From assembly GCA_017405875.1 (NCBI GenBank), contig JAFQZM010000006.1:1-64000 (forward strand): 64,000 nucleotides of DNA, in the 5' to 3' direction. The position numbers and the translations under genes are program-made. This DNA comes from a bacterium (GTDB lineage Bacteria; UBP6; UBA1177). Each line of letters begins with the position of its first letter. Positions within the stretch are counted from its first letter, which is position 1. Below, piece by piece: positions 29,243 through 37,522 of this stretch. Under the pieces are notes generated by a model. It worked only from the letters and a program-made list of their open reading frames with translations, ran no database searches and was not told the origin of the DNA.

Positions 29243-32200
29243 TTAAACCTCAAGATATCTGACACAGCGGACATAACCGGAATTTTCATAACCCCAGGAT
29301 TCGTTGCTTCCGCCTACAACTTCGCCTGTCGTGAAGTTGAACAGATACGGATACCCTTCGTTTTTGTCTGAAGTCCAGAATTTTCCGTAATCGTTGAATA
29401 TCGAATGACTCTTGAATGTATAGTCGCAGAAGCAGCGTTCTGTCTCTCCTTCATTAAGAACGATGTCTTCACGGCAGGAACCGCTGCAGTCCATTTCTTC
29501 ATTTTCACTTACGAGAAGATGTAAATAATCCCAGACAGACGGCAGTGCCCAGTCGCTGGCACCTTCGTACTCAGCCTCGTTGAGAGCGTTGCAGTAAGCT
29601 ACAGCATCTTCGACAGAGCCTGTTATCAGTTCAGATTTCTCTGACCATGCCGTATCGTCAATATAATACGGGAAAGACTCTTCAAAATTGTCAGGGTCTT
29701 CGAGCGGATCTGAAGCGGAACGGACGCAGCGGACCTGCAGATCGGAATAGAAGTCCGAAAGATTTTTGCTCCGATCTGTCATAAGATCGATAAAATCAAT
29801 CGTCGTCATGTAGGATTCGTCCAAAACATCGCTGCTAAGAAGAATCGGAATATCAGAGAAAAGCGAATATTTTCCGTTCAGATCGGGAGCACACGAACTG
29901 GTGCCTTCAAGGTCGCAGTTTCTGACAAGCGTCTGCAGCTCGGCCATAGTCGGAACTCTCCAGTTGTCGGAACCGCCTTCAACAAGCGTTCCGCAGTATT
30001 CAACGGCATCTCTCCAGTCTCCTTCTTCCGAGATCGACGACCATACAAGTCCGTTTGTCTCGTCGGTGTAAGGCGTAGGCTTCGGATCTTCAATAGAGTC
30101 GTCAAGAACGCATCTTACGACAAGCTGCGGCGCATATACTGTAGAAACATCTGACATTCCGCCGGTACTCAGATCTATCGTCCAGACATTCCACTGGTCA
30201 CGCTCATAGTCTGCATTGGCGTTGGCGAATGTTCCAGAAAGAAGGATTCCGTAGTCACGGAGCACTGTTTCATGTTCTGCGACCTCTGCGGACGAGCATT
30301 CCGACTCATAAGCGCTGTAATCCGAATGTTCCACCGTAACTCCGCATGTTCCGCCTGTTTTGAAAACATCGTCGGTAAAAAGAGTCCTTACATCGTCTAT
30401 TGTCGGGATTCTCCACTTTCCGCCCTTCATATTGCGGCAGTCTTTTGCCACATTCGACCAGTGGACGGATTCCATTTCATACTCATTGTAAATCAGTCTC
30501 TGCGACCATGTGATGTTGTTTGCGTCTTTGCACGGAGAATATCCGTCTGCGCCGCATGCCGGTATTCCGTTTTCGGGATAGGGCGTAAGATCGCTTCTGA
30601 CGCAGATGACAGAATAAGTTTCACCTGAATTGATTCCTCTTGTCCTGGATTTAACCTGAGGATGATCCGACATACGCAATCCCATTTCGCCGGTTTTCAT
30701 ATCGATCGCAACTGCGCCGATAGTCATCGTGAAAGTCGATGTAACAAAATTTTCAGCCGGCAGTCCCGGGAAAGATGATGCAGGATTCGACTTGGAATAG
30801 TCAACAAGGCTCGCAAGCTCGTTTTTGTTCGGAAGTCTCCAGTCGTCATGACCTGCGTAATTCAAGCCTTCGCAGTATGCAAGCGCCTCAGGCCACGTTT
30901 TTCCGCTGACGGAAGTTTTCTGCCAGAAAAGATTGGTTTTCGAGTCAAAAATCATCTCTTGACCGTTTTCATTCTTCGAAGTATAGTCCGAAGCCGCAAC
31001 TTCACCGTATTTATCACCTTTAACACAGAGCAGAGCTTTATAGTCTGACTGACCATCGCTGCCGATACTGCCGGTATAGGTATCGTAGTAGAAATTCTTA
31101 TCCGAAGTCCAGAATGACTCGGTTCCTTCCCAATCCACAGTAAAATATACCGATTTGATCTCTTTGCCGGAATTAAGGTTGTTGAAAATATCGTGGTCGG
31201 CAATAGTCAGGAACTCGGCAGGTGTCGGCATTCTCCATCCGCCGCCGGCATATTCTGAAAGAGTTTCTTCGCAATACGGAGCTATATCATCGTAGGATTC
31301 TCCGCTTTCCGATGTGAGGATCCATGTAAGCCCGGTATTATTGTCCTTTATCTGCTGATACGGCGTGACATCATTTTCCGCCTTTTCAATTTTCTCAAAA
31401 CTCTTCGGAACACACGATTTTCTGAAAATATATCCCGCATCCTGACCGTTCAGAGTCTCGCCTTCTTTCGGGCACTCATCCAGAACGCCGTCTTCGCCGA
31501 AGCAGTTTCTGCTGCCGGTGCAGATAACTTTGGAATAAAGCGGTTCCGGTTCCGGAATATTGTCTTCGTCCGGTGAAGCGGTATCGGTGTCATCGTCCGT
31601 TACAGGTTCGTCGTCACCGTCGTCAACAGGCTCTTCGTCAGGTTTTTCACTGTTTTCTCTCGGATCGAAAATGAGGAAGCTGTAAACCGTGAAGTGACCT
31701 GTCGTCATCATTATCGGATCGCCCGCTGCCGCGTTCATAATCGGATCTCCTGCAGCAGAGCTCATTATCGGGTCGCCTGCGGAAGCAAGCATTATCGGGT
31801 CGCCTGCAGCGCTCATCATTATCGGGTCACCCGCAGCATTAGTCATTATCGGATCTCCTGCCGCGTTAGTCATCATTATCGGGTCGCCTGCAGCAGTCGT
31901 CAGGTTTCCGTTGTCAAGCACGACTTCCTTGCCGTCAGTCGTCGTCATTACCGGGTCACCCGCTTCAGTCCTGCCTTCACCGAGTTTCAGATAAAAGCCC
32001 TGACTGTAGCTCCACGCCTGTTTGCTCTCATCAAATACCGCAGCGACTATCGTTTTGTCTTCGGCTTTTTCAGCGGCTGCCATTTTGATGATGACGGGCT
32101 TTTTGAAGATCGTGCCGTTCGGCTCGAAATTTACGACCTTGCTGAAAATTTTCTCGCCTTCGCTTTCATAACCTTCAGCGTCGTAGATCGTCATCGTGAT

Positions 32201-32404
32201 AGTGGTGTCTTCATCAAGAGCACCGGCCGGAATTTCAACCGAAGTCTTTCCGTCTTTACTTTCGACCGTTCCGCCTTCTTCAGCCTTGATCTCTTTTGAG
32301 ACCTGCTCTTCATAGCCCGGAATTTCCTCTTTTTTCTTCTTGTTGCATGAAACAACCATGCAGATCAAAAGAAAAACAAGCATCAAACTGAAAAAACGTT
32401 TCAT
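29243..32404 (-). CDS. AGDPIM-repeat lipoprotein D with DUF1566 modules
   Basis: 1053 residues. Lipobox VVSC with Cys20. The ZU5-like domain (EEGGTVESKDGKTSVEIP, FEPNGTIFKKP, GHFTVYSF) carries EAGDPVM plus seven AGDPIM units at about 148-233. A short acidic linker and the Cys module in the diverged form NGQDAGY follow. Five DUF1566-type modules have the motifs WRMPTPAEF, WRLPNKNEL, WRIPTIDDV, WRVPTMAEL and, in a degenerate last one, WALPSVWDY. AAGGAGGG precedes the ATG. It is the first gene of the array in transcription order and is divergent from prmA across the repeat element at 32451-32511. Confidence 0.85.
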   Translation of the reverse strand: MKRFFSLMLVFLLICMVVSCNKKKKEEIPGYEEQVSKEIKAEEGGTVESKDGKTSVEIPAGALDEDTTITMTIYDAEGYESEGEKIFSKVVNFEPNGTIFKKPVIIKMAAAEKAEDKTIVAAVFDESKQAWSYSQGFYLKLGEGRTEAGDPVMTTTDGKEVVLDNGNLTTAAGDPIMMTNAAGDPIMTNAAGDPIMMSAAGDPIMLASAGDPIMSSAAGDPIMNAAAGDPIMMTTGHFTVYSFLIFDPRENSEKPDEEPVDDGDDEPVTDDDTDTASPDEDNIPEPEPLYSKVICTGSRNCFGEDGVLDECPKEGETLNGQDAGYIFRKSCVPKSFEKIEKAENDVTPYQQIKDNNTGLTWILTSESGESYDDIAPYCEETLSEYAGGGWRMPTPAEFLTIADHDIFNNLNSGKEIKSVYFTVDWEGTESFWTSDKNFYYDTYTGSIGSDGQSDYKALLCVKGDKYGEVAASDYTSKNENGQEMIFDSKTNLFWQKTSVSGKTWPEALAYCEGLNYAGHDDWRLPNKNELASLVDYSKSNPASSFPGLPAENFVTSTFTMTIGAVAIDMKTGEMGLRMSDHPQVKSRTRGINSGETYSVICVRSDLTPYPENGIPACGADGYSPCKDANNITWSQRLIYNEYEMESVHWSNVAKDCRNMKGGKWRIPTIDDVRTLFTDDVFKTGGTCGVTVEHSDYSAYESECSSAEVAEHETVLRDYGILLSGTFANANADYERDQWNVWTIDLSTGGMSDVSTVYAPQLVVRCVLDDSIEDPKPTPYTDETNGLVWSSISEEGDWRDAVEYCGTLVEGGSDNWRVPTMAELQTLVRNCDLEGTSSCAPDLNGKYSLFSDIPILLSSDVLDESYMTTIDFIDLMTDRSKNLSDFYSDLQVRCVRSASDPLEDPDNFEESFPYYIDDTAWSEKSELITGSVEDAVAYCNALNEAEYEGASDWALPSVWDYLHLLVSENEEMDCSGSCREDIVLNEGETERCFCDYTFKSHSIFNDYGKFWTSDKNEGYPYLFNFTTGEVVGGSNESWGYENSGYVRCVRYLEV
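31706..31963 (-). repeat. AGDPIM minisatellite in lipoprotein D
   Basis: EAGDPVM, a 17-residue spacer (with VVLDNGNLTT), then seven AGDPIM units on a 27-30 bp period. The NGNLTT spacer is shared with lipoprotein B, so the two arrays derive from a common ancestor. Confidence 0.87.
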
Positions 32405-32450
32405 GAGAACCCTCCTTTTATTATTAACTCACACCTGAATGACCTTAAAA

Positions 32451-32511
32451 CCGCGGCGTCCGTGATACCGGAATCACGGAATCCCGTTATCCCGACAAGA
32501 TTTCCGCCGCC
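32451..32511. repeat. GCGGCG/CGCCGC-bounded element with 8-bp tandem repeats
   Basis: Inverted ends GCGGCG (32453-32458) and CGCCGC (32505-32510). Read on the minus strand the interior is a run of degenerate 8-mers: CGGGATAA, CGGGATTC, CGTGATTC, CGGTATCA. It lies between divergent lipoprotein D and prmA. The 8-mer pattern is shared with the element at 54629-54688. Confidence 0.65.
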
Positions 32512-32626
32512 AAAGATTATTTCCATTTAAGAATTTTTTTCAAGAAAATTTATTTGTATAAGAAACATAAAAATTGCATTTTAAAGCCTCATGATTATCC
32601 TTTCGCGCACTTTTGCGGAGGCTGAA

Positions 32627-33409
32627 ATGAACCAGTGGTATCAGATAGCGCTGCCGAAAGACTCGTCGACTGACAGATTTTTGGAAATCGAAGGTTTTTT
32701 GGGAAGCGAAGAAAAAGAAAACGCAATCATTCTTTATTTTGAAAAAAGTGAAAAAGTAAAAGAACAATTAAAAGAATACAATATATCAGTCATTTCCGAC
32801 GGAGACTGGAAAGAGACATGGCGCGAATACTTCGTTCCGGTGCGTATCGGTTCTCTTACCGTTGTTCCTCCTTGGAAAAAGGATGAAGGCGACATCATAA
32901 TAAACCCTGCCAGAGGCTTCGGAACGGGTCACCACGAAACGACGAGACTCGCTTTGGGCTTTGTTGAGAAGGTTCTTCAAAAAGACAACACTGTAAACAC
33001 GATATTTGATGCAGGCACAGGTTCTGGAATTCTGGCTATAGCCGCCGTAAAACTCAAAAATTCCATCCGCGCGACAGCAGTCGACAACGACCCCGACGCA
33101 ATCGAAAACGCTGCTGAAAATCTGATTTTGAACAATGTTCAGGATTCAATAACTTTAAGCAGCGAGCCCGTTTTCAAATTTGAAGAAAAATACGATCTCG
33201 TCATCGCCAACATAATCTCTTCAGTCCTCTATTTCCTTTCGGACGACCTCAAGCGGCTCACCTCGAAATGGCTCGTGCTTTCGGGCGTTCTTGAAAGCGA
33301 AGCCCCTGTTTTCATGCAGCGGATGGGACTTACAGAAGAGTTTGAACTTATCGAAAAAACCAATGAAAACGAATGGTCAGGATATCTTTTGAAAAGGAGA
33401 GACAAATGA
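32627..33409 (+). CDS. prmA: Ribosomal protein L11 methyltransferase
   Basis: 260 residues from the ATG at 32627, chosen because GGAGG lies 5 bases upstream; a frame-extending ATG 12 codons earlier has no site. The SAM-binding Rossmann domain shows motif I as DAGTGSGILAIAA and the preceding NPARGFGTGHHETT typical of PrmA. VIANIISSV matches the NPxY-like region (here N-I-I). The enzyme trimethylates ribosomal protein L11 in the cytoplasm. Its stop overlaps the next start by ATGA, making it the first gene of a small operon through nadD. Confidence 0.9.
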   Translation: MNQWYQIALPKDSSTDRFLEIEGFLGSEEKENAIILYFEKSEKVKEQLKEYNISVISDGDWKETWREYFVPVRIGSLTVVPPWKKDEGDIIINPARGFGTGHHETTRLALGFVEKVLQKDNTVNTIFDAGTGSGILAIAAVKLKNSIRATAVDNDPDAIENAAENLILNNVQDSITLSSEPVFKFEEKYDLVIANIISSVLYFLSDDLKRLTSKWLVLSGVLESEAPVFMQRMGLTEEFELIEKTNENEWSGYLLKRRDK

Positions 33410-33915
33410 AAGAATTTTTTAAAAATTTAAAGGATGTTTTCACTGCTCTGACAAAATTCCAGTTCATGCGCTTCTGCGTGACCGGAAGTCTCGGAGTTAT
33501 CACCGACGCCGTCATTTACCACGTTTTTCTGTGGCTTCTCCACGTCAATGCGGGTAAAGACAGAACGACCGTCGACACGATACTTCTTTTCATTCTTCCC
33601 GTTTTCGGCTATCTTGCAGCAGTTATTCAGAACTATCTTGTCAACCACTTCTGGACTTTCGGCAAAGAGACTGAAAACCACAGGATTTCATTACATCTTT
33701 TCTTCAAATTCTTCGCTGTCAGCCTTTTCTCGCTCATTCCGAGATACGCTTTCTACACTTTCCTGCTAATCTTTAACAACATTACGCCTGACCTTGCCAA
33801 TATCGGCGGTATCGCAGCCGGAATGTTCACCAACTTTTTCGGCAGCAAATTCGTCGTTTTCAGATTCAGAGAAGAAGAACCGAAGCAAATCGAAGCTGCC
33901 AAGGAAGAGAAGTAA
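33406..33915 (+). CDS. GtrA-like membrane protein
   Basis: 169 residues from the ATG at 33406, which overlaps the prmA stop by ATGA and has GGAGAG upstream. Four hydrophobic segments and the sequences FMRFCVTGSLGVITDAVIY near the N-terminus and NYLVNHFWTFG in the middle match the GtrA family. Members are linked to moving lipid-linked sugars across the membrane, often for cell-surface polysaccharide. There is no glycosyltransferase next door, so the substrate cannot be inferred. The C-terminal 20 residues are charged. Confidence 0.85.
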   Translation: MKEFFKNLKDVFTALTKFQFMRFCVTGSLGVITDAVIYHVFLWLLHVNAGKDRTTVDTILLFILPVFGYLAAVIQNYLVNHFWTFGKETENHRISLHLFFKFFAVSLFSLIPRYAFYTFLLIFNNITPDLANIGGIAAGMFTNFFGSKFVVFRFREEEPKQIEAAKEEK

Positions 33916-34722
33916 ATGGTTAAATTCTTTAAATATTCAGCCGCAGGAAACGATTTTGTCATCATAAACGAGCGCGCTCTCGGCACTTTTTCGCTGACTA
34001 AAGAAAACATCGTGCGTGTATGCGACCGCAGATTCGGAATCGGTGCCGACGGGATACTTCTCCACTCAACTCCGGAAAGCAAAAACGCACACGCCAAAAT
34101 GACGATTTTCAATAGCGACGGAACACTTGCCGAAATGTGCGGAAACGGGATCCGCTGCTTTGCGCTTTATCTAATCAAAGACTGCGGATTTTCTTTCGAT
34201 CCGCTCAAAATCGAAACGGGAAACGGTCTCCTTGAAGCGCGCTGCGAAAAGGCGGGAAACACTTTCAGGATCAGCGCGACTTTAGGAAAAATCAAAGTTC
34301 TGGATGAAACAAAAACTGTTTCAGTAAAAGGCTTTATTTTCGAGCGTACCGGCATTTCGACAGGGAATCCGCATCTGGTTTACATCGCAAAAGATAAAAA
34401 CTGCACAATCGATGTCCACGAACTCTGGGAACTGCGTGAACTCGGATATGAAACAAATGTCGAACTCGTAACCGATACCGATTTCGTCAAAAACTGCGCA
34501 AAAGTTGTAGTACATGAGCGCGGCGCGGGTAAAACGCTTGCCTGCGGAACTGGCGGCGCGGCAGTTGCAAACACTCTTTTTCTTTCAGGAAAAATCAAGC
34601 AGAATCAACCGTTTACAGTCAAATATCCGGGTGGAGACATTGATTACACGATAACCGGCGACGGAGAAACTATAATCTCCGGCATCCCTCTTAAAATTTT
34701 TACAGGCGAATTCGAAGGATAG
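33916..34722 (+). CDS. dapF: Diaminopimelate epimerase
   Basis: 268 residues. The two catalytic Cys are Cys75 in MCGNGIRC and Cys210 in ACGTGGAA, with the N-terminal YSAAGNDFV motif. The enzyme interconverts LL- and meso-diaminopimelate for lysine and peptidoglycan synthesis. It starts immediately after the GtrA-like stop with a purine-rich AAGGAAGAGAAG upstream. Length and motifs are normal for the family. Confidence 0.95.
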   Translation: MVKFFKYSAAGNDFVIINERALGTFSLTKENIVRVCDRRFGIGADGILLHSTPESKNAHAKMTIFNSDGTLAEMCGNGIRCFALYLIKDCGFSFDPLKIETGNGLLEARCEKAGNTFRISATLGKIKVLDETKTVSVKGFIFERTGISTGNPHLVYIAKDKNCTIDVHELWELRELGYETNVELVTDTDFVKNCAKVVVHERGAGKTLACGTGGAAVANTLFLSGKIKQNQPFTVKYPGGDIDYTITGDGETIISGIPLKIFTGEFEG

Positions 34723-34726
34723 CATC

Positions 34727-35812
34727 TTGACCACGAAGGAACAGAAGGAACAATTCAAAGACAAGCCGCTCAAAGCCTGCATCAGCTATCTGGAAGAGAT
34801 TGCAGAAACTGACACTGACCAGGCTGAAGCCTTTGCCGATCTGCATTCGATAATAAAAAACCTTATCAAATCGAACAGGCTTTTCGACATATCCTCTTTC
34901 TACACTTTTTTGAAAAATGCCGCCGCGAACGGAAGCAAAGTCGGGATGTTTTTCGAACCTGCAAAAAACATGCTGAAAGAAAATATCAAAAATTTGTTCA
35001 CAAAATCAATAACTTACAACAACACCGAGCTTCGTGAGACTTTTTCCGACATACTCGGAAACAACAACGGTCTTCTTATCGACCTCGTAAGTTTCATCTT
35101 CAAAAAATACGATCTTTTCGGATTCACGTTTTCAGACAACATAAACAGGCAGCTTGTCCAGATTGCATCACGCGATCTTTACAGTTTCATCGATCACGCG
35201 GACACCGGTTTTCTCGCGTTTTACCTCTCTTCGCTGCCGAAAATCGGCTTTGTTCCGAAAGAACACATCGAGCAGCTGACGGGAATGATACTTTACAAAA
35301 TCGATTCGCAGCCGCAGACCGCAAAAATTCTTGTTGCCATGAAAGAGTATCCGTGCGCCGACATTCTGCTTCTTTTCATGCTTTCCCAGCGAGACAACGA
35401 CCGTCTGCAGGCGCTTCAGATACTTAAGGAAAAACTCGCACTCAAGCAGTATGAAGAGCTGCGTTCATCTTTTGCAGACAAAGCGCCATATTTCATAAAA
35501 ACAGCGATAACCGGCGGATTATTTTACGATTTTCACAATATTCCGTTTGCCCACAAGGAACTTTTTGCCCACCTTCTCAAATATACGGACATAAAAACTG
35601 TAAAAGAGACTGCGATTCCGCTTTTCCGCACGGCAAATACAGCGGGAGACATCAGGATCACCGATTCCAAACTCGCGTTTGTTCCCGCTTTGAAGGATCT
35701 GATCCCCGCCTTTTCCGACCTCGCGCCTGAACTCACGAAAATCTTAAGGGACGAAAAAATAGAGCTGGAAGTCAAGGAAGAAATACGCAAAGTGCTGATA
35801 GAATCTAAATGA
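34727..35812 (+). CDS. Hypothetical helical protein
   Basis: 361 residues, starting at TTG 34727 with AAGGA 7 bases upstream. No signal peptide or membrane segment. The sequence looks all-helical with repeated Leu-rich stretches (for example ADILLLFMLSQ, LQALQILKEKLALKQ), which suggests a HEAT/ARM-like solenoid. It lies between dapF and nadD, 4 bases after the former and overlapping the latter by ATGA, so it is certainly in the operon. I do not recognise the family. Confidence 0.75.
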   Translation: MTTKEQKEQFKDKPLKACISYLEEIAETDTDQAEAFADLHSIIKNLIKSNRLFDISSFYTFLKNAAANGSKVGMFFEPAKNMLKENIKNLFTKSITYNNTELRETFSDILGNNNGLLIDLVSFIFKKYDLFGFTFSDNINRQLVQIASRDLYSFIDHADTGFLAFYLSSLPKIGFVPKEHIEQLTGMILYKIDSQPQTAKILVAMKEYPCADILLLFMLSQRDNDRLQALQILKEKLALKQYEELRSSFADKAPYFIKTAITGGLFYDFHNIPFAHKELFAHLLKYTDIKTVKETAIPLFRTANTAGDIRITDSKLAFVPALKDLIPAFSDLAPELTKILRDEKIELEVKEEIRKVLIESK

Positions 35813-36369
35813 GTGAAACAAACAGGAAAAACATCGCAATTTTCGGCGGAAAATTCGATCCTCCGCATCTGGGGCATCAGCTCAGCATATTTCTGGCTTT
35901 AGAAAAATACGGTTTTGACGAAGTTTGGATAATTCCGAGCTTTTCGCACCCTTTCGGCTTTCATCCGGGCGATTTTGACACGCGCCTTGAGATGTGCCGA
36001 ATCATGGCTGAACCTTTCGGTAAAAAGGCTAAAGTACTAGCTACAGAGCGAGAAATCGGGCTTGAAACAGTCTACACCGTCGATCTGATCAAATATCTCA
36101 AAGAAAATTTTCCTGAAAACGATTTTTCGCTTGTCATCGGCTCAGACAACTGGGATGTGCGGCAGAAGTGGAAAGATTTCGATAAAATCGAAGAAATGTG
36201 CCGGAGAATAGTAGTCATCGGAAGAGGTGAAGAAAAAGAAAACGGCTTTTCACTCCCCGACATTTCAAGCACGATGATAAAAAAGATGATAAAAGAAAAT
36301 CAGAATCCCGACGTTTTTCTTCCTGCGGGAATACTGGATTATATAAGAAAAAACGGGCTTTACGCCTGA
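35809..36369 (+). CDS. nadD: Nicotinate-nucleotide adenylyltransferase
   Basis: 186 residues. The nucleotidyltransferase signature GGKFDPPHLGH (residues 10-20) has the HxGH motif as HLGH. The C-terminal ISSTMIKKMI matches the ISSTxIR motif. VIGSDNW is the conserved substrate-pocket segment. The enzyme transfers AMP to nicotinate mononucleotide in NAD synthesis. It is the last gene of the prmA operon and overlaps the convergent ABC gene by 10 bases. A related cytidylyltransferase role is less likely. Confidence 0.88.
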   Translation: MSETNRKNIAIFGGKFDPPHLGHQLSIFLALEKYGFDEVWIIPSFSHPFGFHPGDFDTRLEMCRIMAEPFGKKAKVLATEREIGLETVYTVDLIKYLKENFPENDFSLVIGSDNWDVRQKWKDFDKIEEMCRRIVVIGRGEEKENGFSLPDISSTMIKKMIKENQNPDVFLPAGILDYIRKNGLYA

Positions 36370-37136
36370 ATGTTTCCGGTCGGAAAAACGAGAGATTTTC
36401 CCTCTTCAAAAGCACCGAAAGTAAGAAAATCGCTGTTAAAAAGAGTTTTCAATTCCCCGCTTTTTACAAGCTCCGCCGGAGTTCCGTCAAAAACGAGTCT
36501 TCCCTCTTTCAAAGCAAGGATCCTCTCAGAAAAAACGAGCGCTTCATTGATCTCGTGCGTAACAGTTATCACAAGTTTGCCGCTCGCCGCGATCCTGCTG
36601 ATGATTTCAGAAATTCCTATCCGCTGAACAGGATCAAGATAAGTCAGAGGCTCGTCAAGAAGCAGAATCTCGCTATCCTGAGCTATCGCTCCGGCAATAA
36701 GGACTCTCTGCCGCTCTCCTCCGCTCAAAGTACCGATTTTTCTAGAGAGAAACTTTTTCGTACCGGTAAGTTCAAGCGCTTTTTCTATCGCGGCTTTATC
36801 CTCTGCGGAAAGTTTTTCCCACGGCTTTCTGTACGGATAACGCGAAAGCTCAAGAAAGTGAGACACATCGAAATCTCCGGTAATTTCCGCACCCTGCGGC
36901 ACGAACGAAATGAGTTTTGCCCGATCCCGCTCGCTCATCGAGGCAACTTCGGCACCGTTTGCGATAACGCTTCCCGAATGTTTCAGCAGCGATGACAGCG
37001 CCCGCAGAAGAGTCGTCTTCCCCGCGCCGTTCGTCCCTATCAGCGAAATATTTTCCGATTTTCCCGCAGAAAACGAGATATCCTTTATGATCTCTTTCCC
37101 TGATATTTCGACTGAAAGACTGCGGACTTCAAGCAT
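36360..37136 (-). CDS. ABC transporter ATP-binding protein (iron/cobalamin type)
   Basis: 258 residues. Walker A GTNGAGKTTLL, signature LSGGERQRV, Walker B ILLLDEP and the switch His in VTHEINEA are all present. The spacing and the LDPVQRIG segment resemble FecE/BtuD-type ATPases for siderophore, haem or cobalamin uptake. No permease or binding protein lies next to it, so its partners are elsewhere. It is convergent with nadD and its last 10 bases overlap that gene. It has AGGA before the ATG. Confidence 0.88.
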   Translation of the reverse strand: MLEVRSLSVEISGKEIIKDISFSAGKSENISLIGTNGAGKTTLLRALSSLLKHSGSVIANGAEVASMSERDRAKLISFVPQGAEITGDFDVSHFLELSRYPYRKPWEKLSAEDKAAIEKALELTGTKKFLSRKIGTLSGGERQRVLIAGAIAQDSEILLLDEPLTYLDPVQRIGISEIISRIAASGKLVITVTHEINEALVFSERILALKEGRLVFDGTPAELVKSGELKTLFNSDFLTFGAFEEGKSLVFPTGNIQA

Positions 37137-37201
37137 ACAAAAATCCTGTGATTTAAATTCGACTTAAAAGAAATTCAGTTGGAATCGAAATGAAGAACCG
37201 G

Positions 37202-37393
37202 CTATACAGCTTTCTGGACCTTACCTGAACGAAGGCAGCGTGAGCATACGGTGACTGTTTTTACAGTGCCGTTCTCAACGATTTTGACTTTCTGAATATT
37301 CGGATTCTGGATCTTCTGGGTTCTGTTGTTCGAGTGGCTTACATTGTGGCCGAACAAAGGCTTTTTGCCGCATATTTCACATTTGCGTGACAT
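37202..37393 (-). CDS. rpmB: Ribosomal protein bL28
   Basis: 63 residues from the ATG at 37393, with GGAG 6 bases upstream. The sequence MSRKCEICGKKPLFGHNVSH is diagnostic. Two Cys pairs (CEIC and CSRC) mark the zinc-binding C+ form. It is a single gene with its own strong promoter (TTGCTT, 16 bases, TATAAT), placed between the ABC ATPase and the penicillin-binding protein. No rpmG neighbour. Confidence 0.96.
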   Translation of the reverse strand: MSRKCEICGKKPLFGHNVSHSNNRTQKIQNPNIQKVKIVENGTVKTVTVCSRCLRSGKVQKAV

Positions 37394-37437
37394 GATTTTC
37401 TCCATAAAATTAAAACAACAAACAAAAAAACGCGGTT

Positions 37438-37465
37438 ATTATAGACATTTTTAATGAAAAAGCAA
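37438..37465 (-). promoter_or_regulatory. Promoter of rpmB
   Basis: On the minus strand TTGCTT (37465-37460), 16 bases, TATAAT (37443-37438), then AACCGCG. The hexamers are identical to those of gyrB. Confidence 0.75.
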
Positions 37466-37522
37466 TTTTTTTGAGCAAAAAAACTAAAAATATCGGATTT
37501 TTATCGGTAAAAACTGAAGTGT

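Noticed and set aside
37484-37516. AT-rich stem and T run after the PBP gene considered as a terminator
   Set aside because: The stem is six A-T pairs; suggestive only.
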